From NCBI GenBank assembly GCA_003216275.1, contig QCJC01000004.1, forward strand, positions 62,001 through 126,000: DNA of 64,000 bases, in the 5' to 3' direction. Numbering within the stretch: the stretch's first letter is position 1; every line of letters begins with the position of its first letter. The stretch is from Prochlorococcus sp. AG-402-P18 (GTDB lineage Bacteria > Cyanobacteriota > Cyanobacteriia > PCC-6307 > Cyanobiaceae). Below the pieces are notes generated by a model. The model was not told the origin of the DNA, ran no database searches, and was given only the letters and a program-made list of their open reading frames with translations. Shown here one piece after another: positions 37,238 to 47,688 of this stretch. Made by a program: the position numbers and the translations under genes.

Positions 37238-38626
37238 ATGAAAAATAATAGTTCTATTGAAAATATAGGAGAATTAAATCCTGCTTTACTGATCGAACTT
37301 TTAACTATATACAGTCAAGAATCAAATATTTTAAAATGGGATATGGGAGCATCGTCTAGTCAAGACATATCAGTTCAGGTTCAAAATGGTAATGCAAAGC
37401 AATTAAAAGGTTCTCAGAGAAATAACATTACTTTAAGAGTATGGAACAGCAAGAATAAAGTTGGAATAACTAGTACCTCTGACTTGACAAATCTAGGTAT
37501 AAAAAAGGCAGTAAAAGGTGCACTAGAAGCTAGTGAATTTGGAAATGAAAATGAATCTCCAGAGTTTTCTACCTTAGCGAAAGATCCTCTAAGCAAATCC
37601 ATCTCAATGGATAGCAAATCTCATGATATTGATTACCTCTTAAATATACTTAAAGACGCTGAAAGGAAACTAATAGATTCACATGAATCGATAGATTCAG
37701 TTCCTTACAATGGATTATCAGAATCTTCAATGGAAAGACTTTATATTAATAGTGATGGTGCAAATAGATATATGAAATTAGCCCAGTCTTCTATTTATTT
37801 GTATGCCAAAGCAGAGGAAGAAAATAAAAAGCCAAGAAGTGCAGGCAGTATAAGGCTAAGCAATGATTTAGATAAACTTGATATCAACTCATGCATAAAC
37901 GAAACCTCATCAAAACTTATTAGCCATCTAAAATATCAACCAATCAAAACAAATAAATACTTAGTTTGCTTTAAGCCAGACGCTTTTCTGCAATTAATTG
38001 CAGCATTTAGCTCAATGTTCAATGCACGTTCAATAATCGATGGTTTAAGTCTAATGAATGAAAATTCTATCGGTAAAAAAATAGCAGTATCAAACTTGAA
38101 TATTAGTGACGAAGGACTACATCCTAGGAATGTGGGGGCCTTTAATTTTGATGGTGAAGGGACACCAACACAGAATATTGAATTAATCAAATCTGGAGTT
38201 TTAACCAATTTGCTTCATTCAGAAGCAACTGCAAGAAAATTTGGAGTAAAGCCAACAGGTCATGCAGGATTAGGGGCAAAAGTATCTGTCTCCCCTGATT
38301 GGTTAGTTGTAAGTAAAAACAATGATTTTGAAGACAAAGAATCTGATCTGAATGTTTCATCAACAGATAAAGAATTCATATTAATTGATGAATTATCAGC
38401 TCTTCACTCTGGTGTTAAAGCCAGTCAAGGATCATTTTCATTACCCTTTGATGGCTGGATAGTAAATAATGGTAAAAAAATATCAATCGAAGCAGCAACT
38501 ATAGCTGGTGATATTTTAAAGGTATTTAATAACATAGTTAAAATTGAAGCAGAGCAAATCGCTACTCACCAAGGAATAAGCCCTCATGTATGGGTAGATG
38601 AAATATCAATAACAGGAGAAGCGTGA
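37238..38626 (+). CDS. pmbA: TldE/PmbA-type partner of TldD
   Basis: 462 residues of the same fold as TldD but without the HExxxH zinc site, as expected for TldE/PmbA. Conserved stretches include [20 protein letters not shown] and the C-terminal [16 protein letters not shown]. It follows tldD by three bases and its stop overlaps the GTG of fmt (GTGA), so tldD-pmbA-fmt form one unit. Confidence 0.92.
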   Translation: MKNNSSIENIGELNPALLIELLTIYSQESNILKWDMGASSSQDISVQVQNGNAKQLKGSQRNNITLRVWNSKNKVGITSTSDLTNLGIKKAVKGALEASEFGNENESPEFSTLAKDPLSKSISMDSKSHDIDYLLNILKDAERKLIDSHESIDSVPYNGLSESSMERLYINSDGANRYMKLAQSSIYLYAKAEEENKKPRSAGSIRLSNDLDKLDINSCINETSSKLISHLKYQPIKTNKYLVCFKPDAFLQLIAAFSSMFNARSIIDGLSLMNENSIGKKIAVSNLNISDEGLHPRNVGAFNFDGEGTPTQNIELIKSGVLTNLLHSEATARKFGVKPTGHAGLGAKVSVSPDWLVVSKNNDFEDKESDLNVSSTDKEFILIDELSALHSGVKASQGSFSLPFDGWIVNNGKKISIEAATIAGDILKVFNNIVKIEAEQIATHQGISPHVWVDEISITGEA

Positions 38627-39639
38627 AGATTGTTTTTTGGGGAACGCCTAAATATGCAGCTGAAAATCTATTAACCTTAATAAAAGCTGGTAATGAAATT
38701 TGTGCTGTAGTAACCCAGCCAGATAGAAGGCGTAGTCGAGGTAAGGTTTTATCTCCATCTCCAGTTAAGCAAGTAGCAATAGATTTTGATATTCCTGTTT
38801 ATAGTTCGGGCTCAATATCAAAAGATATTTATACTAAAAAATTACTAAGCAAGCTGAATGCAGATATTTATATAGTTGTAGCCTTCGGTCAAATCCTTTC
38901 AACGGACATATTGGAACAGCCTAAATTTGGGTGCTGGAATAGTCACGCATCATTATTACCAAAATGGCGTGGAGCGGCTCCGATACAGTGGAGCATCATT
39001 AACAATGACTTAATTACAGGAGTATGTATTATTGCGATGGAAAAAGGTCTGGACACTGGTCCAGTTGTTCTTCAAGAGTCTATTAATATTATTGATTCAG
39101 ATAATCTTGAGACACTCACTAATAAACTTTGCAAAATATCATCTCAATTATTAATTAAGTTAATAATGAAAATTAAATCTATAAAAGACCTTGACCACGA
39201 AGAAAGATTAAAAAAATTGAAGCTTATTGATCAATCAAAACTTAATGGCCAACCATCATATGCTAGACAAATTTTAAAAGAAGATTTCATAATAGATTGG
39301 AATCAAAAAGCTAAAAATATATACAAAAGAATACAAGGCCTATATCCTAACTCTTATACCTTATATAAAGGGAAAAGAATAAAGGTATATCAAGCTAATA
39401 TTATAAATAACAGTTTTATCAAAGAGAATCCTAATAATGGCTTAGAAGAGTTAATTAATAATAAAAATACCTATCCTGGAGAAATAGTATTTATATCAAA
39501 AAAACTAGGTTTTGCGGTATCAACTATTGATTATCCAATTTTAATTGAAGTAGCTCAATTAGAAGGTAAGCATAAATCTGATGCTTATACAATATCAATA
39601 CAGTCTAGGCTAACTATTCATGAGAAACTATGTAATTAA
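38623..39639 (+). CDS. fmt: Methionyl-tRNA formyltransferase
   Basis: 338 residues, slightly longer than typical. The formyl-transferase core has the signature [18 protein letters not shown] near 107-124, and the N-terminus reads [15 protein letters not shown]. The smaller C-terminal OB-like domain follows about residue 210. It formylates initiator Met-tRNA. The start is GTG at 38623, overlapping the pmbA stop. It works with metG of this window. It converges with the TerC gene, two bases apart. Confidence 0.95.
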   Translation: MKIVFWGTPKYAAENLLTLIKAGNEICAVVTQPDRRRSRGKVLSPSPVKQVAIDFDIPVYSSGSISKDIYTKKLLSKLNADIYIVVAFGQILSTDILEQPKFGCWNSHASLLPKWRGAAPIQWSIINNDLITGVCIIAMEKGLDTGPVVLQESINIIDSDNLETLTNKLCKISSQLLIKLIMKIKSIKDLDHEERLKKLKLIDQSKLNGQPSYARQILKEDFIIDWNQKAKNIYKRIQGLYPNSYTLYKGKRIKVYQANIINNSFIKENPNNGLEELINNKNTYPGEIVFISKKLGFAVSTIDYPILIEVAQLEGKHKSDAYTISIQSRLTIHEKLCN

Positions 39640-39641
39640 AC

Positions 39642-40358
39642 TTAGAATGAATTTTCATTCTTAATTGAAAATCCCCATAAGAAAAGAAATAACATGATTA
39701 AAAAGAAAATATATTCTGGAATTATAAATTTATAAAAGATCAACTGTATAATTAGTTTAAAGCCTATTAACCCTACGGCTATATAACCGGCTTTTTCAAG
39801 GTTTAAATAAATCTCTAACCATTTAATAAAAAGTCCAGAAGTAAAACGCAATGCAATAACACCTATAATTGCACCAGTAATAACTAAAAGAAATTGATCA
39901 CTTATGGCTACAGCCGCTGTAATACTATCAATAGAAAAGGCTAAGTCAGTAATAGATAATAATAAAATTACTTTTAATAGATTTCTTTCACTATTAGAGT
40001 TATTAGTGCCTTTCTGCACATCTTGTTCTTTATTATTATTTATAAATAATTTAGAAAGAGACAATGATATCAAGTAAATACCACCTATCAATTTAACTGG
40101 CCAGAAATTTAATACAAATTGGGCAGTAAGTATAACAAATATCCTTAAAATCAAAGCAATTATGATTCCAATATTTAGAGCCTTCCTTTGTAAATCAATA
40201 CTGTTTAGACTTTTGGTTATCGAAGCAAGAGCTACTGCGTTATCTGCTGACAAAACCAGTTCAAGAGAGACTAATACAGGCAAGAGTGGGGCAAGTTCTA
40301 CCCATCTGTCGATACCATCGAGCAATGGAGTTAATGACCTTAGAGATGCTGAATCCAT
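39642..40358 (-). CDS. TerC-family integral membrane protein
   Basis: 238 residues, about seven membrane helices. The family motif ELVLSADNAVALA (about 32-44) with Asp in the membrane, and the second ITDLAFSIDSI motif (about 136-146), are both present. TerC relatives act in metal (Mn) export or in thylakoid protein insertion. The substrate here is unknown, though the GDT1 pair nearby also concerns Mn. It is divergent from the gene at 40444. Confidence 0.88.
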   Translation of the reverse strand: MDSASLRSLTPLLDGIDRWVELAPLLPVLVSLELVLSADNAVALASITKSLNSIDLQRKALNIGIIIALILRIFVILTAQFVLNFWPVKLIGGIYLISLSLSKLFINNNKEQDVQKGTNNSNSERNLLKVILLLSITDLAFSIDSITAAVAISDQFLLVITGAIIGVIALRFTSGLFIKWLEIYLNLEKAGYIAVGLIGFKLIIQLIFYKFIIPEYIFFLIMLFLFLWGFSIKNENSF

Positions 40359-40443
40359 TAAATACCAAAAGAAATTCTATGATTATTACCCATCTGGTAT
40401 ATGTTAACTCTAACAAATCTAATTAGTAGTGATTTAGAGGATC

Positions 40444-41127
40444 ATGAGACTTGAATCCGTTCTTTGTCATTCATCTGATAATAAGGCTGTTGTAAAGGTT
40501 GAGGGTTGGATAAATGATAAAAGCATTGGGAGTGCACTAGGTGAAGGCAAAACAGTTGAAATAGCTGAGGATAATGCAATATTCAGATTAAAAAAAAGAA
40601 TTATGACAGACAAATCAATTGATCAAGTTTCCAATAAAACTAACCAATCTAATTCTGAGAAAAAAACACAAGTCAATTTAGCAAATAATGAAACTAAAGC
40701 TCAGTTACCTTCCATTAATTCTGATCCTGAAGATTGGAGTAAGGAATTAATAGAAATTGAATTAGAAATTAATCGGCTAAAATGGACAAGAGATGAAGAA
40801 AATGAATATCTAGAAAAAAATCTTGGCTATAATAGTAGATCTCAAATAACAAAATATGCAGATATCATAAAGTATTTAAAAATGCTAAAAGATATACATG
40901 GAAATAATCTTAATCAAATAAATGAAATTGATACAAATAAACTTCTTAATGAATCAGAAAAAATATTAAAAGAATTATGCTGGGATTATCGAAAAGGTAG
41001 AGAATACTTGCAAAATGAATTTAAAGTATCAACAAGAAAAGCTCTAGACCCAAAACAACTTATTCAATTTGTCGATAAACTCAAATCAATTAGAGATAAA
41101 AATATACTTGATAATAATATGGATTAG
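40444..41127 (+). CDS. Hypothetical protein with dsRNA-binding-like N-terminus
   Basis: 227 residues. The N-terminal 55 residues read like a small alpha/beta unit: VVKVEGWINDKSIGSALGEG then TVEIAEDNAIFRLKKRI, recalling the last strands and helix of a double-stranded RNA-binding motif. A linker rich in Asn/Gln/Lys follows (55-95). The rest (95-227) is helical with repeats of the form E-x-L-x-x-x-L-G-Y/F-x-S-R. It lies 50 bases before mfd. The family is not recognised. Confidence 0.65.
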   Translation: MRLESVLCHSSDNKAVVKVEGWINDKSIGSALGEGKTVEIAEDNAIFRLKKRIMTDKSIDQVSNKTNQSNSEKKTQVNLANNETKAQLPSINSDPEDWSKELIEIELEINRLKWTRDEENEYLEKNLGYNSRSQITKYADIIKYLKMLKDIHGNNLNQINEIDTNKLLNESEKILKELCWDYRKGREYLQNEFKVSTRKALDPKQLIQFVDKLKSIRDKNILDNNMD

Positions 41128-41177
41128 ATTACTAACATAATGTTATAGTAAATTAAATAATATATATTACTAAAATA

Positions 41178-44100
41178 GTGTCACTGGAATCTATCGCATA
41201 CCAATTAGAAAACCATCCATTAACTAATGAATTAATTGATAGAACTAATAGAACAGATCGGTTAATATTAACAGGAGCATCTAGAACAGCTAAAGCTCTA
41301 ATCACAACATCCTTAGCGAAAAATGTTTCGAACAAATTATTGATAATTGTTCCAACCTTGGAAGATGCAACAAGGTGGCTACCTATAGTTAAAGATTGTG
41401 GCTGGACTAAAACATCCCTATATCCTACTAGTGAAGTTTCACCTTATGATTCGGTACGAGTTACTTCTGAAATTATATGGGGACAATTACAAGTACTAAG
41501 TGATATTTTAGAGATAACTGAAGATGACAATATAGCAATTATTGCTACTGAAAGAGCTCTTCAACCTCATCTTCCACCTTTAGAATTTATTAAGTCAAAA
41601 TGTATTAAATTGACAGTTGGTAATGAAATCGATTTAAGTGAACTTTCAAACAAATTAAGTCAATGTGGATATACAAAAAATCACAATATAGATCAGGAGG
41701 GTACATGGTCGCGTAGAGGAGATATATTAGATATATTTCCAGTTAGTAGTGAATTACCCATAAGAATAGAATTATTTGGAAATACTCTTGATAAAATTAA
41801 GGAATTTGATCCGATATCACAAAGATCTCTAGACAGGATTGATAATGTATGTATTACTCCGACTAGTTTTGATCCTTTAATTATAGATCAACTTTTATCT
41901 ATTACTGATCAAGATATTAGTACTTTATTTACAGATGAGGAATATGAAAAGCTTATAAATTTACGTTCTTGTCCATGTGCTAGAAAATACCTTGGAGTTG
42001 CATTTAAGACACCATCTTCCTTATTAGACTATTTAGATGAAAATACATTTATAGTTGCTGATGAACGCCAGCAAGGAATATCGCATGGGGATGCATGGTA
42101 CAAAATAGTAGAAGAAAGTTATCAGGAGATATACCATAAATTTATAAAATATAATAGTAAAAATATTATTTATAAACCAAATCTTCATTTGGGAATTAAT
42201 AAAATTTATAATCAATTAGACAAATATAAAGGAATTGATACAACAGAATTAGAGGAAACATCATATAAAGATAATGTATTTGATGTTTCTACTAAATATC
42301 ACAAATGGCTACCCAATCAATATGGTAAAATCAGCTTATGTATTAAAGAATTTCTTAAAAATAAATCTTCTATTTGGATTGTCTCTGCACAACCAAGTAG
42401 AGCTGTTGCTCTACTTGAAGAACATGATTGTTCAGTAAAATTTATCCCTAACAATAAAGATATAAATAGCATTATTGATGTTATTGAAGATAATCTACCT
42501 GTAGCAATTAAAAATGAAAATGAAGGAGAGATTGAAGGTTTCTTCTTGCCACCATGGAAAATAGCCGTCATTACTGATAAAGAATTTTTTGGACAATCTA
42601 ATATATTTAGGACTGGATATGTACGAAGAAGAAAGCAATCAACAAGTACTAGAATAGATCCCAATAAAATGAATCCTGGAGATTATGTTGTTCATAGAAA
42701 TCACGGTATTGGACTTTTTCAAAAAATTGAAAAAATTAATATTTATGGTGAATCAAGAGATTATTTAGTTATAAAATACCTTGATGGAAAACTCAGTGTT
42801 GCTGCAGATCAACTTGGCAGCCTAGGAAGATATCGTAATTCAAACTCCAAAACCCCCAAAATCAATAAACTTGGCGGAAAAAACTGGAATAAAATTAAAG
42901 AAAAAGCTAAGAAATCAGTAAAAAAGATAGCCATAGATCTTATTAAATTATATGCTCAAAGAAGTAAGGAAAAAGGATATAAATTTCCAGCCGACGGACC
43001 TTGGCAAAGTGAATTAGAAGATTCTTTCCCCTATGATTTAACTCCTGATCAAGCTAAGGCGACATGTCAAGTCAAATTAGATATGGAAAGTAATAAACCA
43101 ATGGATCGTTTAGTATGTGGTGACGTTGGTTTTGGTAAAACTGAAGTTGCTATTAGAGCAATATTCAAGGCTATTACTTCTGGTAAACAAATAGCATTAC
43201 TTGCTCCTACCACTATATTATCTCAGCAACATTGGAGGACTTTATCTGATAGATTTGCTCCTTACCCTATTAAGGTTTCATTATTAAATAGATTTAGAAC
43301 TACTAAAGAAAGAAAGGAAATACTAATAGGTTTAAGTGAAGGTAAAATAGATGCAGTTATAGGTACTCATCAGCTATTAAATAAACATTTAACCTATAAA
43401 AACTTAGGGCTTTTAGTAATAGATGAAGAACAAAGATTTGGAGTAAATCAAAAAGAAATGATTAAGGAATTAAAAAAAAGTGTTGATGTTTTAACTCTTT
43501 CTGCTACTCCAATTCCAAGAACGTTGTATATGAGTCTTTCAGGAGTCAGAGAGATGAGTTTAATAACAACACCACCCCCACTTCGGAGACCAATTAAAAC
43601 TCATTTATCACCTAAAGATAATGAAATAATAAGAAGTGCAATTTCACAAGAAATTGATAGAGGAGGACAGATCTTTTATGTTGTACCACGTATAAAAGGA
43701 ATAGAAGAAGTATCGGTAAAACTTAAAGAAATGATTCCTAGTTTAAAGTTAATTATTGCTCATGGACAAATGGAAGAAGGAGAGCTTGAGAATGCAATGC
43801 TTAGTTTTAATTCGGGTGAAGCAGACCTAATGTTATGCACAACAATAGTTGAGAGTGGATTAGATATTCCAAGAGTAAATACAATTTTAATTGAAGACTC
43901 TCATAAATTTGGATTATCACAACTCTATCAATTACGAGGAAGAGTTGGACGTAGTGGTGTTCAGGCTCATGCCTGGTTATTTTATCCGAATAAAGAAAAA
44001 TTAAATGATGCATCTAGACAAAGATTAAAAGCTATAAAGGAATTCACTGATCTAGGTAGTGGATATCAATTAGCTATGAGAGACATGGAAATTAGAGGTG

Positions 44101-44690
44101 TAGGAAATATTTTAGGTATTGAACAAAGCGGTCAGATGGAAACAATAGGGTTTGATTTATATATGGAGTTATTGCAAGAAACAATTGCTGAAATACAAGG
44201 ACAAGATATACCTAATGTTGATGATACGCAAATTGATCTTCCTATTACAGCCTTTATTCCCGGTGATTGGATAATTGATCCAGATGAAAAACTAAATGCT
44301 TATAGATCTGTGACTCAATGTCCCAATAATGACTCCTTAGTTCAACTCGCAGGAGACTGGGTCGATAGATATGGAACTCTCCCAAGAGCAGTTGAATCTT
44401 TAATCGAAGTTATGAAATTAAAATTAGTTGCTAAAAAATGTGGATTTTCAAGGATAAAAATGTCAAAGCCAAATATAGAGTTAGAAACAATTATGGATGA
44501 ACCTGCATTTAATCTACTTAGAAAGAACTTATCAAATCACTTACATGGAAGATTTATTTATAAAAAGGGAAATAGATCATCCACTATTACTATTAGAGGC
44601 ATTGCTGTATTAGATAGTGACAAGCTTTTATCGCAGTTAATTGAGTGGCTTTCAATTATGAGCAGTGACTTAAATTCTAATCAACTCTAG
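41178..44690 (+). CDS. mfd: Transcription-repair coupling factor Mfd
   Basis: 1,170 residues, normal length. UvrB-homology region at the N-terminus (about 20-350), a CarD-like RNA-polymerase-interacting domain near 498-560 (PGDYVVHRNHGIGLF), Walker A GDVGFGKTE near 650, DEEQ box VIDEEQRFG near 748, helicase motif VI QLRGRVGRSG near 917, and the TRG motif region after about 950. It removes stalled RNA polymerase and recruits UvrA. The start is GTG at 41178. Confidence 0.96.
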   Translation: MSLESIAYQLENHPLTNELIDRTNRTDRLILTGASRTAKALITTSLAKNVSNKLLIIVPTLEDATRWLPIVKDCGWTKTSLYPTSEVSPYDSVRVTSEIIWGQLQVLSDILEITEDDNIAIIATERALQPHLPPLEFIKSKCIKLTVGNEIDLSELSNKLSQCGYTKNHNIDQEGTWSRRGDILDIFPVSSELPIRIELFGNTLDKIKEFDPISQRSLDRIDNVCITPTSFDPLIIDQLLSITDQDISTLFTDEEYEKLINLRSCPCARKYLGVAFKTPSSLLDYLDENTFIVADERQQGISHGDAWYKIVEESYQEIYHKFIKYNSKNIIYKPNLHLGINKIYNQLDKYKGIDTTELEETSYKDNVFDVSTKYHKWLPNQYGKISLCIKEFLKNKSSIWIVSAQPSRAVALLEEHDCSVKFIPNNKDINSIIDVIEDNLPVAIKNENEGEIEGFFLPPWKIAVITDKEFFGQSNIFRTGYVRRRKQSTSTRIDPNKMNPGDYVVHRNHGIGLFQKIEKINIYGESRDYLVIKYLDGKLSVAADQLGSLGRYRNSNSKTPKINKLGGKNWNKIKEKAKKSVKKIAIDLIKLYAQRSKEKGYKFPADGPWQSELEDSFPYDLTPDQAKATCQVKLDMESNKPMDRLVCGDVGFGKTEVAIRAIFKAITSGKQIALLAPTTILSQQHWRTLSDRFAPYPIKVSLLNRFRTTKERKEILIGLSEGKIDAVIGTHQLLNKHLTYKNLGLLVIDEEQRFGVNQKEMIKELKKSVDVLTLSATPIPRTLYMSLSGVREMSLITTPPPLRRPIKTHLSPKDNEIIRSAISQEIDRGGQIFYVVPRIKGIEEVSVKLKEMIPSLKLIIAHGQMEEGELENAMLSFNSGEADLMLCTTIVESGLDIPRVNTILIEDSHKFGLSQLYQLRGRVGRSGVQAHAWLFYPNKEKLNDASRQRLKAIKEFTDLGSGYQLAMRDMEIRGVGNILGIEQSGQMETIGFDLYMELLQETIAEIQGQDIPNVDDTQIDLPITAFIPGDWIIDPDEKLNAYRSVTQCPNNDSLVQLAGDWVDRYGTLPRAVESLIEVMKLKLVAKKCGFSRIKMSKPNIELETIMDEPAFNLLRKNLSNHLHGRFIYKKGNRSSTITIRGIAVLDSDKLLSQLIEWLSIMSSDLNSNQL

Positions 44691-44792
44691 AACTCAGGTT
44701 AATAACTATAAAGTCAATCTTACAATTGGTTCATTAATGAGCGATAAAAGAAAAAATTTGCTAAAGTCTCCAAAATTTTTGATTTATTAACC

Positions 44793-44960
44793 TTGGGTGA
44801 AGTCGTTGAAATTAGTTCTAACCAATACGGACTCAGTCTTTTTAGTGGATTGATAAGTCTTATAGTCCTGGGCTTATACACCTTATTAACTATAGATACA
44901 GGAAATGACGATGATGATTCAGACTCAGGCAGTGGGGGGTTAATGCAACCTATAAGTTAA
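44793..44960 (+). CDS. Small single-span membrane protein with acidic tail (55 aa)
   Basis: 55 residues, start TTG, LGEVVEISSNQYGLSLFSGL then a helix (about 13-34) and an acidic, Ser/Gly-rich tail TGNDDDDSDSGSGGLMQPIS. There is no ATG or GTG in this frame; TTG at 44793 is the best start, so the exact N-terminus is uncertain. A 17-codon ATG frame overlaps upstream and is not supported. It converges with the thioredoxin-like gene, five bases apart. Function unknown. Confidence 0.55.
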   Translation: MGEVVEISSNQYGLSLFSGLISLIVLGLYTLLTIDTGNDDDDSDSGSGGLMQPIS

Positions 44961-44965
44961 TAAAA

Positions 44966-45274
44966 CTATTTTTTTAGTAATTTTTCTAGCCTTTCCCTAA
45001 ATTCGCCCTTAGCTATACCACCTTTCAACTCACCAATAATCTTAAAATCAGATTGTGGACTATCTACTAGTAGATAAGTTGGCCAGCCCATTCCTTCCTT
45101 CGTAGGATATTGTTTTAGTAAAATTGGTCTATATTTTCTATATACCATAGTGTCTTGAAGTTTTACATTTATGAATTCAATACCCAGCTCTTCTGAAACT
45201 TTAGAGTCAAAAAAACTCATTCTATGACAAGTACCACAATCTTCTGAACTAAATTTTATAAGAGAATAGGACAT
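44966..45274 (-). CDS. Thioredoxin-fold protein with CGTC active site
   Basis: 102 residues with the redox motif CGTC at 13-16 (SSEDCGTCHRM) and the cis-Pro segment WPTYLLVD near 69-76. It is shorter than typical thioredoxin and the active-site sequence differs from WCGPC, so this is a thioredoxin-like family member rather than TrxA. Cytosolic, no signal peptide. It is upstream of nothing on its strand, and its partner is unknown. Confidence 0.82.
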   Translation of the reverse strand: MSYSLIKFSSEDCGTCHRMSFFDSKVSEELGIEFINVKLQDTMVYRKYRPILLKQYPTKEGMGWPTYLLVDSPQSDFKIIGELKGGIAKGEFRERLEKLLKK

Positions 45275-45326
45275 AAAATTTTCTGGTTTTTTACATTTTA
45301 TATTTATTTGTATAAAGCATCATTAA

Positions 45327-45989
45327 TCAGTTATTAGACTTATTATTTTTTGCAACTAATGAGTAGAAAGGATCTCCAGGACTAGTTATCAAGCCTAATA
45401 GTTTATGATCATATGTTTTTTCCTTTAATATCTTATGCACCCGCCATCCGTTAGTGGATATAACATTTCTTACGTACTCTATCCTTTCATCCTCCGATGA
45501 ATAAGTCCATATATTCGGAGATTTAGTCCAGAACGCTCTATTAGTAAATGCAATAATTAATAACCCATTAGATTTTATAATGCGTGATAACTCTCTTGAA
45601 ACATATTCAGGGTATTGAAGATATTGCCAGCCTGCGACAATAAGTCCAATATCAATAGATGATTCCTCAATTGGTAAAGATTGATCATTCTTTTTATTCA
45701 AATCTTGAACCCAAAAGTGATCAAACCTTTTATTTGACTTTAATTCTGATGAATTAAGACCATGCCCTATTACTCTTTTATATTTTATATTTTCAGGCAG
45801 ATGACTAACCCAGCTACTCATTAAATCAAGAATTACATGATGAGGTTTTAAAAATTCTGAGTATAAAGCAGTTAATTTCTTTCTAAAGGAATTTCCAAGA
45901 TGATGAACATACCTTGGCTGCTGGTAGAAAAGTTCATCATCTGTATTATCAACTTTTCTTCTATCAAAAGAAGATAACATCATAAACAC
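45327..45989 (-). CDS. SAM-dependent methyltransferase-like protein
   Basis: 220 residues from the first ATG; the start may be at MLSSFDRRK three codons later. A Rossmann-like methyltransferase core is visible: VILDLMSSWVSHLP (motif I, without the classic GxGxG), VIGHGLNSSEL, then SIDIGLIVAGWQYLQYPE and IIKSNGLLIIAFTNRAF. It matches the class I type-11 methyltransferase layout. Target unknown. It lies 52 bases upstream of the thioredoxin-like gene. Confidence 0.75.
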   Translation of the reverse strand: MFMMLSSFDRRKVDNTDDELFYQQPRYVHHLGNSFRKKLTALYSEFLKPHHVILDLMSSWVSHLPENIKYKRVIGHGLNSSELKSNKRFDHFWVQDLNKKNDQSLPIEESSIDIGLIVAGWQYLQYPEYVSRELSRIIKSNGLLIIAFTNRAFWTKSPNIWTYSSEDERIEYVRNVISTNGWRVHKILKEKTYDHKLLGLITSPGDPFYSLVAKNNKSNN

Positions 45990-46400
45990 TTTTTACATTG
46001 CTCATATTTTACAATCTAAATAAATTATATGTGATTTTCTCATTAGAATGATAACTATTCCTAAATATATTAATTCTTTGGAAGTGATTTACTATTTAAG
46101 AATTATAACTTATCCTTTATATGATGGAAAAATATTCATTTTTTAATTATAAATTGATAGAAATAGTAAAGAAGATAGATTTATTGAAAACAACTTATAA
46201 TAACTCAATTAAATTTCTAAATGTAATTCTACATTAATACAATAAAATACAAGCTCTTATTAAAAATAATAGATAAATAATTAATAACTTAATATTTTAT
46301 TTTTTGAGTTTATAGTTAATTAAAAAGTAAAAAATGTCTTAATATAGCTTCTCTTTGTTGATTTGTTTATTATCATATAGATAAAATATATTTTATATCA
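45990..46400. other. AT-rich spacer, no gene seen
   Basis: About 410 bases of very AT-rich sequence between two minus-strand genes. A plus-strand frame 46121-46237 (38 codons) has a low-complexity, Lys/Ile/Asn-rich composition and is not convincing. Confidence 0.5.
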
Positions 46401-47000
46401 TTAGTTTTCAGATGACGTGCTTTCTATTTTATCAGTATTTAATAATTCAACATTTGAGATTGGTATGAATGTTAATAATGTGCCAACGATAGCAAACGAT
46501 GTTAATGCATATATAAATGAAAATAAATTGTTTTGCCTATATACATTTTTTGTTATATATCTTTTGGGATATGGTTTGTCAATATCTATATTCCATTTTA
46601 TATTAACTTGTTGATCATATCTTAATATATCAAGACAGCGAGTAAGATCAAAGAGCTCCGAGTCATCCAAAATAATTTCAAGAGGTTTAACATTTTTTTG
46701 TGTACTTTTTAAAAGTAATTTATGTTTTGATTCAAATGGTAATAACGAAACGATTTTTTCAGTTGATGTATATGATTTTTTTATACCAGAAATATATGAG
46801 CGTGAATAATTAACTATAACCTGCATCAAGTTCTCTAAGTGCTCCTTTTTTCCTTCTAATAATGGAAAACCGATAATTTTTAAAGTCCATGAAGATATTA
46901 TTCCTATAGTTTCGTTTGAATCACCTGAAGAAACATCAGGCATTCCCTCTAGTTCAAGTGAAGATGAATTTTGATCATAGCGACGAGATATATTCAGCAT
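46401..47000 (-). CDS. DUF4335-family cyanobacterial protein
   Basis: 199 residues. The N-terminal soluble part begins MLNISRRYDQNSSSLELEGM and contains FPLLEGKKEHLENLMQVIVN, characteristic of DUF4335. A single C-terminal membrane helix is at about 160-182 (LFSFIYALTSFAIVGTLLTF). It lies ten bases after the DUF3038 gene, a pairing kept in many cyanobacteria. Function unknown. Confidence 0.78.
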   Translation of the reverse strand: MLNISRRYDQNSSSLELEGMPDVSSGDSNETIGIISSWTLKIIGFPLLEGKKEHLENLMQVIVNYSRSYISGIKKSYTSTEKIVSLLPFESKHKLLLKSTQKNVKPLEIILDDSELFDLTRCLDILRYDQQVNIKWNIDIDKPYPKRYITKNVYRQNNLFSFIYALTSFAIVGTLLTFIPISNVELLNTDKIESTSSEN

Positions 47001-47010
47001 TTTAATTAAA

Positions 47011-47607
47011 CTAATTTTGATAATATAGTGAAGCTTTTAAACGACTATATCCTCCAGGACCTGAGGCTAAAGCAAGAATTACTAGCAATTCTCTAAAGAA
47101 AGCATTGCTCTTATCATTAACTAAAGTAGATATGTAGCATCTTTTTAAATTCATTCTATCTTTAATTAATGATTTAAGACGCGTGCTAAATAAGACCCAA
47201 CGTTCATCATTAAGTCCTTCTGGCTCCTTAGAAGAAAGCAATTGCCTTATAAGTGGATATAGACTCTCTGCCATAGTGGATATTAGTTTAACAAGTGCAT
47301 CAACCTGATTATTTGTAATCGGTACAAAAGTATGTGCCTTTCGCAATGGATTTGTACATCTGATTTTCCAGAATTCAACACGGCTGGAGTATTCAAACGG
47401 TAATCCAATATTCTTAGCTCTCAAAAAAAGGGCATCAGTAGCATTTATTTGAAGTGTTTCAATTACTAAAATCAAAAAATCTAGTTTTTTGGCAGCATCC
47501 TTTGCAATTTGACAGTTAGAGTATGTCTTATTGGCATAAGCATTCTCGGAATATAAATTTTCATTTACTCCTAATCTAATAGAGGACACTAAATTTGTTG
47601 ATATCAT
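47011..47607 (-). CDS. DUF3038-family cyanobacterial protein
   Basis: 198 residues, soluble and mainly helical: AKKLDFLILVIETLQINATD (about 40-60), then ELLVILALASGPGGYSRLKA near the end. This matches DUF3038. It is the upstream partner of the DUF4335 gene with a ten-base gap. It is divergent from apt. Function unknown; the fixed pairing suggests that the two proteins interact. Confidence 0.78.
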   Translation of the reverse strand: MISTNLVSSIRLGVNENLYSENAYANKTYSNCQIAKDAAKKLDFLILVIETLQINATDALFLRAKNIGLPFEYSSRVEFWKIRCTNPLRKAHTFVPITNNQVDALVKLISTMAESLYPLIRQLLSSKEPEGLNDERWVLFSTRLKSLIKDRMNLKRCYISTLVNDKSNAFFRELLVILALASGPGGYSRLKASLYYQN

Positions 47608-47688
47608 TTCTTAAATAATGACAGGTCTTGGGAAATTCGCTAGTTTTATTCTTGATTTTATAAAACTCACAACAGTATATTATTAGGA

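Noticed and set aside
46121-46237. Plus-strand frame of 38 codons in the 45990-46400 spacer
   Set aside because: Lys/Ile/Asn-rich translation typical of chance frames in AT-rich DNA; no neighbour or motif supports it.
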